64,000 bases of DNA, taken from positions 20,641,419 through 20,705,418 of the forward strand of contig OY987243.1 in the NCBI GenBank assembly GCA_963920765.1, written 5' to 3'. The notes below the pieces were generated by a model, which made no database searches, was not told the origin of the DNA, and saw nothing but the letters and a program-made list of their open reading frames with translations. Position 1 is the stretch's first letter; every line of letters starts with the position of its first letter. This document shows positions 11,088 to 22,685 of this stretch, one piece after another. The translations under genes were made by a program, and so were the position numbers. The stretch is from Ulota crispa (lineage: Eukaryota > Streptophyta > Bryopsida > Orthotrichales > Orthotrichaceae).

Positions 11088-12800
11088 AAGTAGTATAAGC
11101 ATCCGTCGGTTCGATGGAATGCAAAATAAGATCAAGTCCCATCACGCAAAAAATATCTTTCACAAGAAAATAATTATTAATTACTTTTTGTCAACACACT
11201 CCAACTTCAAATTTTACCCATGTACTAAATATTTGTCTGTTTATAAAACATTTTCTTGCAAAAAAGCATTGTTTGTTCTATACCCATAGAGCTTTTTACC
11301 CACTCAGTAATAGGAATGTTATATTTTTTCATGCAAAAAAATATTATATATTTTCTACCAACACAAATTTTTTACCCACATATAATGATTCACTTGATTT
11401 TTTTATATATTTTTATTTTTTACTCATGCAAATTTGTTACATTATTTATAATTTATCCACTTGTTTTTTTACACATACAATTTTTTACCCATACATTTTT
11501 TTCTCATGCAAGTTTTCAGTTATGCAGATTTTTACCTATGTAGATTTTTACCTACGCATATTTTTACCTACATAGGTTTTTACCTATGCAAGCTTTTGCC
11601 CATGCAGGTTTACTTACTCACTTGGTAAAAACATTGCAATAAAAGGATCGCCAATTGGGTAAATTGTATTCAGTTATATAGACAGACTTGTATAGACACC
11701 CGTTGGACCGATGAGACCCAAAATGATTTCAAGCCCAATTATGCAATTATGCAAAATACTTCCCCTGCAAGAAAATAATTCTTACTTTTTATTTGTGCAC
11801 TCCAATATCAAACTTTACCCAAAACATTTGTTTTTGTTTACAAAACATTCCCTTGCAATAAAGCACTTTTTGTTTTATACCCATAGAGATTTTTACCCAA
11901 ACAATAAAAGGAACGTCACTGTTCACTCACACAATTTATTATTATTATTTTTTACCTTCACAACTTTCTTAACCCACATAGTATTTTACCCACATAATGA
12001 AAGGAACCCTACTATTTTCTCGCGCAAAAAAATATTATGTATTTTTTGCCGCACAACTTCTTAACCCACACAATAATGATCCACGCAAAAAAAATTTTTT
12101 TTTTACCAATACATTTTTATTTACCCACACATTTTTGACACATACAATTTTTTACCCATACCTTTTTTTTTCACCCAAATTTTTACATATGCAAGATTTT
12201 TACCCACAGAGGTTTATTTACCCATGCAATAAAAGAATCATGGTAAAAGCATTGCCAAATGGGTAAATTGAATTCTGTTGTATATATACTAGTATAAGCA
12301 CCCATCGGTCTGACGGGACCTAAAATAATTTCAAGCCCAGTCATGCAAAATCTTTTCATTGCAAGAAAATAATTCTTACTTTTTATCTGCGCATTCCAAT
12401 ATCAAACTTTACTGAAAACATTTATCTTTGTTTACAAAACATTCCCTTGCATTAAAGCATTTTTTGTTCTATACCCATAGAGTTTTTTACCCAAACAATA
12501 AAAGGGAAAATCACTATTTTTGCATGCAAAAAAATACTATATATTTTTTACCTTTGCAAATTTTTTTACCCATGTAGTAATTATTCACGCAATTATTTTA
12601 GTATTTTACCCATGCAATTTTGTTACATTATTTACTCAGGCATTGTTTTACGCATGATTTTTTTTCTCATGCAAGATTTCACTTACGCAAGTTTTTAACC
12701 CAAGAATTTTTTTACCCATGCTGGCTTATTTATACACGCGGTAAGAATATTGTGATAAAAGCATCGCCAAAAGGGAAAACTGAATTCTGTTACATATATA
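11088..12800. repeat. Tandem array of a ~600-bp unit, about 2.9 copies
   Basis: Three consecutive units begin near 11090, 11690 and 12292, each with a variant of aagcayccrtcggtnngayg, followed in the same order by a caagcccaat-type segment, caagaaaataatt, caaactttaccc, ttgttctataccca and tagagctttttaccca. Within each unit a short motif TTTTTACCCATGCAA recurs many times with small changes, giving a second, nested level of repetition. Open frames inside are by-products of the repeat. Confidence 0.75.
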
Positions 12801-13228
12801 TAGATTGTCTATGGTTTAAGGTGACCGCATCTAGGGTTTAAATCCAAAATCTGGAAATGTTTAAGTGTTTCTTAATTCTTGTAGGTTCACAAGAGTGAGC
12901 CAAAAAGAAAAATAGAAATGTTTCAATTGTTTTTTTTGCAAGTTCTAGGTTTGGAAACAAGAACAACAAAAAAACAAAAATATTTCAATATTTTCTATTC
13001 TTTCTAGGTTCACTAGAGCAAACTACAAACAAAAAAAAGTAAAATAAAATAAAATAAAAATTATATTTATATATATACATACACAAAGTATTTTTCTTTT
13101 CTTCAACATTCACACTTGTGAACCAAAAAAGTGAAAATGTCTACACGTTGTATAGAGTTTAATTAGATGGAAAAACTTCAAAATATATAATATTTTGATT
13201 TCTTTAGCCTATTGAATTGTTTTGAGAA
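12801..13228. other. AT-rich intergenic DNA, nothing recognised
   Basis: It contains several related tttctaggttcac-aga-g pieces (12875, 12940, 13005) that look like degenerate repeats. No coding signal. Confidence 0.4.
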
Positions 13229-13230
13229 TA

Positions 13231-13372
13231 TAGTAGTGCCTCGATACAATGAAGGTATCCAAACAGCATATTCATTTCATGTAAGGCAAACATTCATTTT
13301 AACTAAAAGATCTTTTCTAGCTCTCCAATTGCTAAGGACAGTCATATACTTCATCTTAGCAAGGCACTACTG
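13231..13372. mobile_element. Pogo/Tigger-like MITE, 142 bp, TA target
   Basis: TA flanks both ends (13229-13230, 13373-13374). The right terminus read inward is CAGTAGTGCCTTGCTAAGATG and the left is TAGTAGTGCCTCGATACAATG. CAGT-initial termini with a TA duplication are the pattern of pogo/Tigger (Tc1/mariner group). An inverted relative is at 27157-27331. Confidence 0.65.
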
Positions 13373-13513
13373 TATATAGTTGCTAGAAAAATAGGAAACA
13401 CATTCCATTGCAATTGAATTATTCAAAGCTTATGTCAACTAGGTCAAAAACAAGTTGATTTTTGACCATTGCATAGTGCAAAAGATTTTGGTACATGAGG
13501 CCTCTAAATAATA

Positions 13514-14238
13514 GGGGGTTTCAAATATGCAGTTCATCACCAATTTTGTTCACATGAATGAAATTGGTGAACAACTTAGTGAAGCCACCGTTCATGTCCT
13601 CTTGTTCACCCATTCAAATATCCAAATTTTTGTGGACTACAGACTACCCATTCAACTTTTCCCAAAATCACCTTTCTTGTAGGCTAATCCAGATCCCTTG
13701 AGCTCCACCATTGCCACTTCTAATCCAAGTCCCCTCAGTGTGGAGCGAGAGCAAGAGGTTGGGAGCGAGAGCAAGAGGTTGGGAGCGAGAGCAAGAGGTT
13801 GGGAGCGAGAGCAAGAGGTTGGGAGCGAGAGCAAGAGGTTGGGAGCGAGAGCAAGAGGTTGGGAGCGAGAGCAAGAGGTTGGGAGCGAGAGCAAGAGGTT
13901 GGGAGCGAGAGCAAGAGGTTGGGAGCGAGAGCAAGAGGTTGGGAGCGAGAGCAAGAGGTTGGGAGCGAGAGCAAGAGGTTGGGAGCGAGAGCAAGAGGCT
14001 GGAAGCAAGACCAAGAGCTAGAGGTGGGGAGCAACAAGGACAGGTGCGGGAGCGGCAACAAGAACAAGAGCGAGAGGGAGAGGCTTCACACCTTCACATT
14101 GTTCACGCATGAACCACCCATGAGAACCTCCTGGAGGTCCTCATGAGTGGTTCACTTTGGTGACTTCATGTTCACCTGTGAACAAAAACTTGTTCACGAC
14201 CACTCATTCACCATTTTTTTGAGATATCTGAAACCCCC
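13514..14238. mobile_element. GGGGG-TTCAAA foldback element, 725 bp, with internal minisatellite
   Basis: Left end GGGGGTTTCAAATATG and right end inverse ATATCTGAAACCCCC; flanking bases are taata on both sides. Subterminal inverted blocks with GTGAA/TTCAC motifs surround a 260-bp minisatellite. Same terminal family as 15664, 24954, 25285 and 41174 elements. Confidence 0.65.
13741..14000 (+). repeat. Minisatellite, 20-bp unit x 13, no stop in any of six frames
   Basis: The unit GGGAGCGAGAGCAAGAGGTT repeats 13 times almost without change (first base differs in the first unit, one base near the end of the last). The plus strand is purine-rich (one pyrimidine-poor strand). Because 20 is not a multiple of three, each frame cycles through all three phases with a 60-base period, and no frame on either strand meets a stop. 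Confidence 0.95.
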
Positions 14239-14242
14239 TAAT

Positions 14243-14972
14243 AATCCATGTTGGGTTGGTTGATATTCTACATGTATTACAATGAGATATGAGATATTAA
14301 AATAATGACTATATCAACTTACAATAAATCAACATCAATTGTGAATGTTGGTATATAAAGCTTCACATGATGTCCAAGCACCCAATTATGACTCCTCCTC
14401 GTGTGCCTTGCCCGCGCTTTGCATGGAGTCTGTTTGAAATTAGTGAATGAAATGTGGGCAAAATTTGTAACACCCAATGCTATAGAGGTTTATAATTTAA
14501 TGAACTTTTATAGTTTTTAAAAAAGTTGAAATTATAATGTTACTAGAACTTTTTTAAAATTGTGTAAATTTAATGACTTTTAACAATTCCAAATGACTTT
14601 TCACCCTCACATTTGGGTGCCCTTTCCTCTCTCTTTGTGATGTTTGACCCTTTGAGTGCCATTTCCTCTTTTTTCTCCCCACTTTATTAGAACTTGTGGT
14701 GTTAATAGAGTTTCTATGGCATGACACGTCATTATATCATGAGACACTTTAGACACTTTTATATGGAGACATTTTATCATGAGACAGACACACCAACCTT
14801 TGTAATATAGATTAGTGTTTTATGTCCTTTTTTTGTTCAAGGGGCAAGCTAGGCATGCCAAATTTTGTTGACTTCTCTCAAGGGCCACTAATGAAGGCAT
14901 GACCCTTCACTAGAATATACCATAAGCAATAGTGTGCTATATATATATTTTTCTATTTGACAAATACACTAA
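14243..14972. other. AT-rich intergenic DNA, nothing recognised
   Basis: Short direct repeats around catgagacac (14736-14790). No coding signal. Confidence 0.45.
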
Positions 14973-15091
14973 AACCCCATATTCAATCAGTATGGAGTTG
15001 TCAGTTATATATGGAGTGTATTTGGACTTTGTGTTGGTCCAAATACACTCCATATACAACTGACAACTCCATATTGATTGAATATGGGGTT
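14973..15091. repeat. Long hairpin, ~54-bp arms with ~12-base loop
   Basis: The arm from 14973 (AACCCCATATTCAATCAGTA onward) is complementary to 15039-15091 with only a few mismatches; the loop is around ctttgtgttggt. The arms would form a near-perfect stem if transcribed. It may be a small foldback MITE or a small-RNA precursor; no target is known. Confidence 0.8.
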
Positions 15092-15661
15092 CTAACTTTT
15101 GAATTGCCATAGCTATTAGAGATCTAGTTTTTTTCTCAAGTTTTTTTTTGCAATTTTCAATAAAGATAAAACTACCCAACCCACCATTGAATTCTTAATT
15201 CTCCAAAATCACCATTGGAAATTTGGTTTGAAAAAAACTTGTATGTAGTGAAATTTTCAAGCACAAATTTGCAATGCATGTCCATGAAGGGCTTTGTTGG
15301 CCATGAAAACTTGTAGAAATATGCCTAACATAATTTATAGCATGTTAGAAAAATCTCTCTTGCATCCATAGTACAAAAAATGTTCACAATATGTAGTCAA
15401 AGGGACCTGAAAATTTGGGGTAGAGATCAAAACAACTTTATATACTAACTTCAAGTGCTCATATCTCTCAATTTATAATGGTAAAATCATGAAATTTTCA
15501 CCATGGCTTCTTACATATGTCTAATGCAAGATCATACGGTTAGATTTGTAAAAAAATGAAAAAATATTGTTCTTGGGATCAAATGACTAAAAATGGCAAT
15601 TTTCAATGTTTTTCCAAAAATGGGGCTTGAGCATGTAGGGGATAATTCAATCTCCTCATAA
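15092..15661. other. Intergenic DNA, no gene seen
   Basis: Segments such as the reverse of gttagatttgtaaaa and tggcaattttcaatgtttttc resemble the interior of the 930-bp TTAA elements (for example 18290-18370), so a decayed copy probably lies at about 15380-15620 (its exact ends are not visible). Confidence 0.4.
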
Positions 15662-15663
15662 TA

Positions 15664-15987
15664 GGGGGCTTCAAACTTAAACTTTTTCAGGTGGCTCACA
15701 TTGCAATTCACCTCTGTGAATTCACTAGTGAACTGCAAGGTGACTCACCTCTGGAATTCACTCCTAACGTGATTCACGTAAGGAATGAACTTTGGAAACT
15801 CACTTTCATGGCTTTGCGGGGCTCATTCACCTGCTTCCTCAAACCCCAAAACTTCTTTTGCAAAAACTTCCGCAAACTCACTAGTGTCTCAGACTTTACG
15901 CGTGCGAGGGAACAAAAACAATTCACTAGTGAGCAAAGATCCTATAAGTGAGAAGTTTGAAGGCCAGATTCTATGTTTGAAACGCCC
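15664..15987. mobile_element. GGGGGCTTCAAAC foldback element, 324 bp
   Basis: Left end GGGGGCTTCAAACTTAAAC, right end inverse GTTTGAAACGCCC, flanked by taata on both sides. The interior carries repeated TTCACTAGTGAA and GTGACTCAC motifs shared with the 25285 and 41174 copies. No coding capacity beyond chance. Confidence 0.75.
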
Positions 15988-16113
15988 TAATAACTATCTA
16001 AATTCTTACATTTATGTGGTTAGTGAAAAACCAGAGCTTTTCCACCTTGACCCCATATTAGTGTATGTGTAGTAAATCGTGAAGTTATATTCTTGTAGCT
16101 ATATATATGTTAA

Positions 16114-17045
16114 CCCCTAAAGGCCCAAGCCCTCTTTTCTAGTGAAAATCATTGTTAATTGCCACTTTGGGGGAATGAGTAGAAAAGTAGGAAATAAAGT
16201 TTGTTTTGCAAATCTAACCGTAGGATCTTGCCTTAGATTAGAAGAGGTACCTATGGAAAAAAGTCAAGTCATTCTAGATGGAGAGGAGGGAGATATTTAC
16301 ATTTGAGGTGAACAAAAAAAGTTTTTTTCCTTGCTGCTAGTAAATTTCAGAAGCCTTTGACCACTCTTACATGAAAAAAATTACTCTACACAAAGTTGAG
16401 GTTTATTTTTTCCATGTAGATTGTAGAAGGCAAGTTAGGCATGTGTGGGAGAATTTTCAAATCAATTGGAACTATATGACACATGGGAAAATAGTAAGTA
16501 AAATGAAGTAGAGAATGAGTCAAATCACTAAATTGTTAAGAATTTAATTATTTAAATGAAAAATGCAAATCCCAGCAGTTATAATGTTGTAATAAACAAT
16601 CTGCTTCCTCAAGTTTAGTTTTTTTTCCAAAATATTGAAAAAAATGAAATAAAAGACTTCAAAGTTTATTTTAGAGTAGAGAATCCATAATTGCCCACAA
16701 ACTAAAACATCTCATAACTTTCATCTCATCAACTGAAGTTGAATGATTCAAAGCTTCCCACATATGAAAAATCTAAAGAACCAATTTCAAATTTCTATTT
16801 TCAAAAAGTACAAAATTTTAAGAAGTTTTTGGGATGCCCGGATTGCCCTCCCTTCCCCGAGCAGCAAAAATTCTTGCATAACTTCTTTGTCATATGTCAA
16901 AATGAGAAAAAAAAAAAGATGCCCGCGTAGGTCTTGGAATTCCCCACTTTCAATAAAAGTCTTAAAAAATCACAAAACTAGATTAGCTATAGGTACATGC
17001 CCAAAATCCATTTGTCCCCCGGGGGGACAGCTAGGCCTTTGGGGG
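16114..17045 (+). mobile_element. TTAA-flanked piggyBac-like MITE, 932 bp
   Basis: TTAA lies at 16110-16113 and 17046-17049. The left terminus is CCCCTAAAGGCCCAAGCCC and the right terminus ends GGCCTTTGGGGG. It is one of five members of a ~930-bp subfamily (17475, 21215, 30796 without its nested insert, 41558). No transposase frame. Confidence 0.8.
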
Positions 17046-17049
17046 TTAA

Positions 17050-17465
17050 GGGAATTGATATATGTACCACCCCTTCTTGACTATTCTACCACACCCTACT
17101 ATATGTGGTCAATATTTACAATATTAAAATAGATGTGGACTACAAGAAAAACATTCCTAATTAGAAAATACAACTTAACATGAAAGTTGCAACTGTAATG
17201 CTTTTTTTTAGCTTTTAGATCATGCTCATGGTATCAATTAAAGAATCTAAATTAGGTTTAATTTAATTTAGTTTTTTTTTAGTTGATACTATGAGCATGA
17301 TTAAGAGTTGAAAAATAAAACAAAATTGTATATTCTATGTCAAGTTGTATTTTCAAATTAGCGATGTTTTTCCCATGGTCCATACCTATTTTATTGTAGA
17401 TATTGACCATATATAGTAGGGTGTGGTAGAATTGTCAAGAAGGGGTGGTACATGTATTGATTCCC
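17050..17465. mobile_element. MULE-type foldback MITE between two inverted TTAA elements, 416 bp
   Basis: The ends GGGAATTGATATATGTACCA and the inverse TGGTACATGTATTGATTCCC form the termini, and most of the element folds back on itself. It belongs to the same family as 47392-47794. The flanking nonamers (gggggttaa and acatgttaa) share only gttaa, so the duplication is decayed or the event was more complex. Confidence 0.7.
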
Positions 17466-17474
17466 ACATGTTAA

Positions 17475-18396
17475 GCCCTAAAGGACTGTTGTGCTTTTGG
17501 GGACAGGTGGGAGTTCGGGCATGTACCTTTGGATAAGCGACTTTGTGTGATTTTCTGAAACTTTTATCAAAGGTGGGGAAATCAATGATCTACATAGACA
17601 TCTAATTTTTTCCTCATTCTAACAATTATTGAAGAAGTTACGCAAGAATTTCTGAAAATTTGAGGAGGACTGCCCACTAGGGTAGCCCAAAAACTCCTTA
17701 AAAAATTACATTTTTTAAAACTAAAATTTGAAATTGGTTCTTTAGATTTTTTTTATAGGTGAGAAGCTTTGAATCATTCAATTTCAATCAATTACACAAA
17801 AGTCATGAGGAGTTTTTGCTTGCGAGCAATTATGGATTCTCTACTCTAAAATACACTTTGAAGTCCTTTATTTTACTCAATTTTCATTATTTTGGAAAAA
17901 AAAATTAAACCAAAGGAAGTAGATTGTTTATCACAACATTTTGACCATTAGATCTTGCAATTTTCATTTTAATAATTAAATTCTTAACAATTTAGTGATT
18001 TGACTCATTCTCTACTTTTTACTTACTGATTTTTCCCATGTGTTGTGTAGTTCCAATTGATTTGAAAATTCTCCTACACATACCTAACTTTATTTCCTAC
18101 ATGGAAAAAAGAAGCGCAACTTTGGGTAGAGCAACATTTTTGTTATAAGAGTGGTCAAAGGCTTCTGAAAGTTTGGGGCAGCATGAAAAAAAACATTTCA
18201 TTTCACTTTAGATGTATATGTCTCATCTCCATCTAGAATGACCTGATTTTTTTTCCACAAGTACCTAATCCAGTCTAGGATAAGATCCTATGGTTGGATT
18301 TTCCAAATTTTAAAAAAAACTACCTCCTTACCAACCCCCTGAAAAGTGGCAATTTTGAATGATTTTCACTGAAAAAATGGCTCAATCCTTTAGGGG
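17475..18396 (-). mobile_element. TTAA-flanked piggyBac-like MITE, 922 bp, inverted copy of 16114-17045
   Basis: TTAA lies at 17471-17474 and 18397-18400. It reads as the reverse complement of 16114-17045 over its whole length with scattered differences; termini GCCCTAAAGGAC and inverse ATCCTTTAGGGG. With the MITE between them, the two form a palindrome of about 2.3 kb. Confidence 0.8.
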
Positions 18397-18400
18397 TTAA

Positions 18401-19638
18401 CCCATGAGCGCCCCAAAGACAGTATACTGTTTTTGGGGATTTCAAGAGCTTATTTGAGGAATTGGATCTAATTTTTTGATCTTGCTATAAACTACATTTA
18501 TGAAGGTATTCAAGTTGTCCATGCATTAGCAAAATTTTGAACCCTCCACAAGGCCCTTAAAATTTGACACTCTTAACATTTATTGAGCCTAAGCTGGGTA
18601 CATTAGAAGCATGTGAGAACTAGTGTACGTGAAGTGTTTCTACCTCGTAAGACTTTCCTATTGTACATCACAAAAACTATGAATTGAAAATGGCAATCTA
18701 GTACAATGCCACAATTTTTTAATTATTCTCCTACTATTGTACACAATCATAGCTAAATGCAACCCTCACAAGTACTAGGTTGATGATTTGAATATAGAGA
18801 AAAAGGACCATGGTAATGTATTCATGTAATTGTGACACCCAATGAAAATTGGACATGCCAATGTGAGCCATGATTATAATCAAAGGCATAGTAGGGTGTG
18901 AGGAATTTTTGTTATTCCAAAGTACAAATTACAATAATTACGGAGACCCCTTGAAAAGGGTTGTTAGGGGCCTTGTGGAGGGTTCATGTTTTTTGCTAAT
19001 GCTGATGGAGTATTGACTAGGAAACTCAAATGTTGTACAAGTGATGCAAGAGATTTGATTAGGTGAAACACCATACAAGGTGTGCTGGCAAACAACGTTT
19101 TACAAGCTGCAACCGGTCATTATCCCTTGCAAGCTTCCTTCTATGTGCTTTGTGGTAACGAGAAAGTTGTTGGCAAGAATTCAAGCATGTTCTAAACCCT
19201 TATTATGGCAACTGTCACCAACTATGCCGGTCATTGTTTTCTGTGCAATAGCAATTTGAAGCCCTAAAACTTGAAATAAAAAAAAGTGAAATCTTCAATA
19301 ATTTACAAGTGTGTGCGTTCACATCTAATCTTGCTACTCACAAAATCAAAGATGAATTAGGGGCTCATATAATTTTGTAAAAAGCAATACATAGCAATTA
19401 CCTACCAAAAAATGAGATTTTGCCATCACATGTTGTTTGATCAAATGTTATATAATCTCCCATCTCCCAAGATTAGTTCTTCCCAAAATTTGCAAGCCAT
19501 TTTCTAAGTAGGTGTTTCACTATTTTCAATGGTCACTTTTTGTGAATCATCTGATTGATTGAGATACGATGCATCAATTGAAAGTTGTCGGTCTCCAAAA
19601 ACCTTGATTTTGGTGAAAACAGCCTCGGCACTCAGGGG
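18401..19638 (-). mobile_element. TTAA-flanked piggyBac-like MITE, 1238 bp (GAGCGCC subtype)
   Basis: Left end CCCATGAGCGCCCC and right end inverse GGCACTCAGGGG. It shares the TTAA at 18397-18400 with the element before it; the other TTAA is at 19639-19642. Its right half is the reverse of the outer parts of 28457-29736 (for example the tgatcaaa and cccaaaatttgcaagccat blocks). Confidence 0.75.
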
Positions 19639-19683
19639 TTAAATAAGAAGCCTATGGGAGTGGTTCCTGCCAATTTTTATATA

Positions 19684-19845
19684 GGGAATTACTACAATGA
19701 CACCCTAAATTGCTAACGGGACATCGCCTCTAAGCATGAAATTTGATAATTTAGTGCTATTTTTGATTTATTAAGTGGTCCATCATTCATTCATTCATTC
19801 ATTCATTCATGACATTATCACCTTCTTGAAAGAAAACATGACAAA

Positions 19846-19889
<44 letters not shown>

Positions 19890-20127
19890 GCACCAATACT
19901 ATTTTTTGATATATTATGCTTTATGTAACTTGAAATTCTTATGTTTTTAGTTTGAAATTTAAGCACACCTATTATATTTATATTTTTTTGTTTAATTATA
20001 AAATAATAAAGGTGAAACAAATCTTTTGATCCAAATAAAAAGTCAGCAAAATTTGCATTAAAAATCACATTTTCATACTCAGAGGGGTGTCTCGTTAGCA
20101 ATTTAGGGTGTCACTGTAGTAATTTCC
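19684..20127. mobile_element. MULE-type MITE, 444 bp (copy of 9804-10217)
   Basis: Termini GGGAATTACTACAATGACAC and inverse match the 9804 copy. A (TA)n run lies inside (19850-19885) and another directly after the right end, which blurs the 9-bp target duplication. A 24-base run of catt repeats lies near 19789. Confidence 0.75.
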
Positions 20128-20175
<48 letters not shown>

Positions 20176-21210
20176 CAAGTCTTGTAAAAGTGGGGATCCA
20201 AAATATTTGAAAGCAAAAAGGAAGAAAATTTAGAATTGGGTAGTCGTTTGAAATAATTTTTTAAAAAATAAAATAAAATATAGACAACTTGTTGAGCACT
20301 TAAAATAGCATACTTGTGAAAACTTAGACCTAGAAAAATTTTATTCTAAAAGTTATGTACAAAAATAGAGGGCAAGAAATTACCAACAAAACGACAATTT
20401 CCTTTTTGTTTTTTAGAAAATAGTAAAATCATTAAAAAAAAACACTATTTTTGATCTCTTTGAGTAGCTTCACTTGATGCAAGTGGTTTTTGTAGGAAGT
20501 TTTTTTTATTTCACCAATCATTTGAGAAAGGATGCCCACTTTGAGGGTGTGTGCACAGCATGGAATTTAGAATTTTATGAAACCCTTCTACAAATCCATG
20601 TAATGCTTTATGATGAACAACTTCCTTGATTTGTGGCATGAGATTCGGTTTAGTGGACCCAAAATAGTACTAAAAGCCCCCAAAGTGGCCAAGGTAGACA
20701 CCTATTTGGGGGTTGTTCAAAATAGTAAAATAATTTTAGAAAAACCGCAAAAATTATGGAAGGTCTATAATTATGACATGTACCTTCCTCTGAAATTTCA
20801 GCTGAAAAGAACTTGTTGCGCAAAAATTACAAGCCAATACGCACCTACAAGAGGTGAAGGGGACAAAAAATAGTACAAATGTTTCTTGCAATCACCCAAC
20901 TTCTTATTGTTTGAATTTGGATCAAGTTCAAATCAAGAATTATCCAATGGGGCTCATTAATTAAATATATCTTTTCATGTCAATCAATACCTCTTCTAGT
21001 TTTAAATTTCAGATTCAAATCTAAAAGTTAGACAAAGGGGTTCATTTCAATTGTCTTTTTGTCTCCCTCCCCACTTCTTTATATTCAATTTAAAATTCAA
21101 ATTAAGAGCTATCTAACAAGGTTCATTGAGAATGTCCTTTTATCTTCCAAATATCAAGTAAACCGGTCACAAACAACTGTATGGACAGGTCACCAACTTA
21201 AGTTTTTTTA
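20128..21210. other. (TA)n microsatellite then AT-rich intergenic DNA
   Basis: Alternating TA runs lie at about 20128-20172. The rest has no coding signal; an 87-codon frame (20610-20873) has no motif. Confidence 0.5.
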
Positions 21211-21214
21211 TTGA

Positions 21215-22144
21215 CCCCTAAAGGACCAAGCCCTTTTTTCAACAAAAGTTACTGAAAACTGCCACTTTTGGGGGAATGAATAGAAAGGTAGGAAAAACAA
21301 TTATTTTTGGAAATCCAATTGTAAGATCTTGTCTTTGACTATGGGAGGTACTTGTGAAAAAAAATCATCTCATTTAGGATGTAGAGGAGTGAGATATTGA
21401 CATCTAAAGTGAAAAAAAAGTTCTTTTCCCTACTGCCCAAAAATTTCAGAAGCCTTTAATTGCCCATAAATCAAAAAAATTGCTCTACGCAAAGTTGAGG
21501 TTTATTTTTTCCATGTAGAAGACCAAGTTAGATAAGTGTGGGAGATTTTCCAAATGAATTGGAGGTTTGGATCATACTTTGTAAAATCTTGCAATGCCGC
21601 AAGGACATGAAATTTGCATACACACTAGGCCAAATTGGAGGATTTATGTAAAATTGAGACATATGAATTCTTTTGATCCAAATGGTGAAAACCAAGGAAT
21701 CTTAGTCTACTTAAACTAAGAAAAAAAAGAAGTCAAAAATCAAATTCACAAAGAGCTCAAAAAAGTAATGCACCAAAGGCAAAAGAAATGGAGGTATGGA
21801 AATCCCGTGCATGCATGTAAACTAAAACTTTTCACTCATAAATCAAAGTTGAATGATTCAAAGCTCCTCACATATGTATAAATCTAAAGAATGAATTTCA
21901 GATTTTTATTTTAAAAAAAATTATTTTAAAAAAAGTTTTTGGTTGCCCGGCCTCCCCTGATTTTCATAAATTCAAGCATAACTTCTTCAATAAATGTTGG
22001 AATAAAGGAAAAGTTAGATGCCCACACAGATCTTTCAATTCCCCATCTTCAATAAAAGTTTCAAAAATCACACAAAGTAGTTTAGCGATAGGTACATGCC
22101 CAAAATCCCATTTGTCCCCCAAAGGGACAACGGTCCTTTAGGGG
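21215..22144 (+). mobile_element. TTAA-flanked piggyBac-like MITE, 930 bp
   Basis: Left flank ttga (TTAA decayed by one base) at 21211-21214, right TTAA at 22145-22148. Ends CCCCTAAAGGACCAAGCCC and inverse CGGTCCTTTAGGGG. Same orientation and length as 16114-17045. Confidence 0.8.
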
Positions 22145-22168
22145 TTAATTGTAGATATACATAAATAA

Positions 22169-22685
22169 GGGAAAATATCAAAAATGCCCCTTGATTCTTT
22201 CAAAATATCAAATATACCCCTATATTATTTGAATTATCAAAAATACCACTAGTTTTGAGTTAAAATATTAATTATACCCCTAGTTATTTTTGAAAACATC
22301 TAACATTCTTGGTTTTCTTGTGCCTTTTTACTGAAATTTTTGTAAGCCACATTTGCACCAAAGACAGTAACAAAGATCAGTCAATACATGGCCACAATAA
22401 ACTCAAATGCAAAAATCCTATATAAAACTTGAGGAGCTTGCTTCCAAGATTTTATTTACATTCAACCTGCATTTAGATTTTGTAATTTTCATTGGCATCC
22501 CAAAACTTACAAAAAATTGTACTAAAGAAGTACAAAAAAACTAAAAATATTAGATGTTTTCAAAGATAACTAAGGGTATAATTGATATTTTTGGACACAA
22601 AATCGGGGCAGTTTTGATATTTCTGATAATGCAGGGGTATATTTGATATTTTGAAAGAATTGAGGGGCATTTTTGAAATTTTCCC
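22169..22685. mobile_element. MULE-type foldback MITE, 517 bp
   Basis: Ends GGGAAAATATCAAAAATGCC and inverse; flanking nonamers cataaataa and tgtaaataa match at seven of nine bases. Nearly identical along its length to 32607-33122, which implies recent movement. Confidence 0.8.

Noticed and set aside
13741..14000. CRISPR-like array
   Set aside because: Units are direct tandem repeats with no spacers, in a eukaryotic genome.
13652..14112. Six overlapping open frames of 107-133 codons
   Set aside because: All are translations of the 20-bp minisatellite; no gene context.
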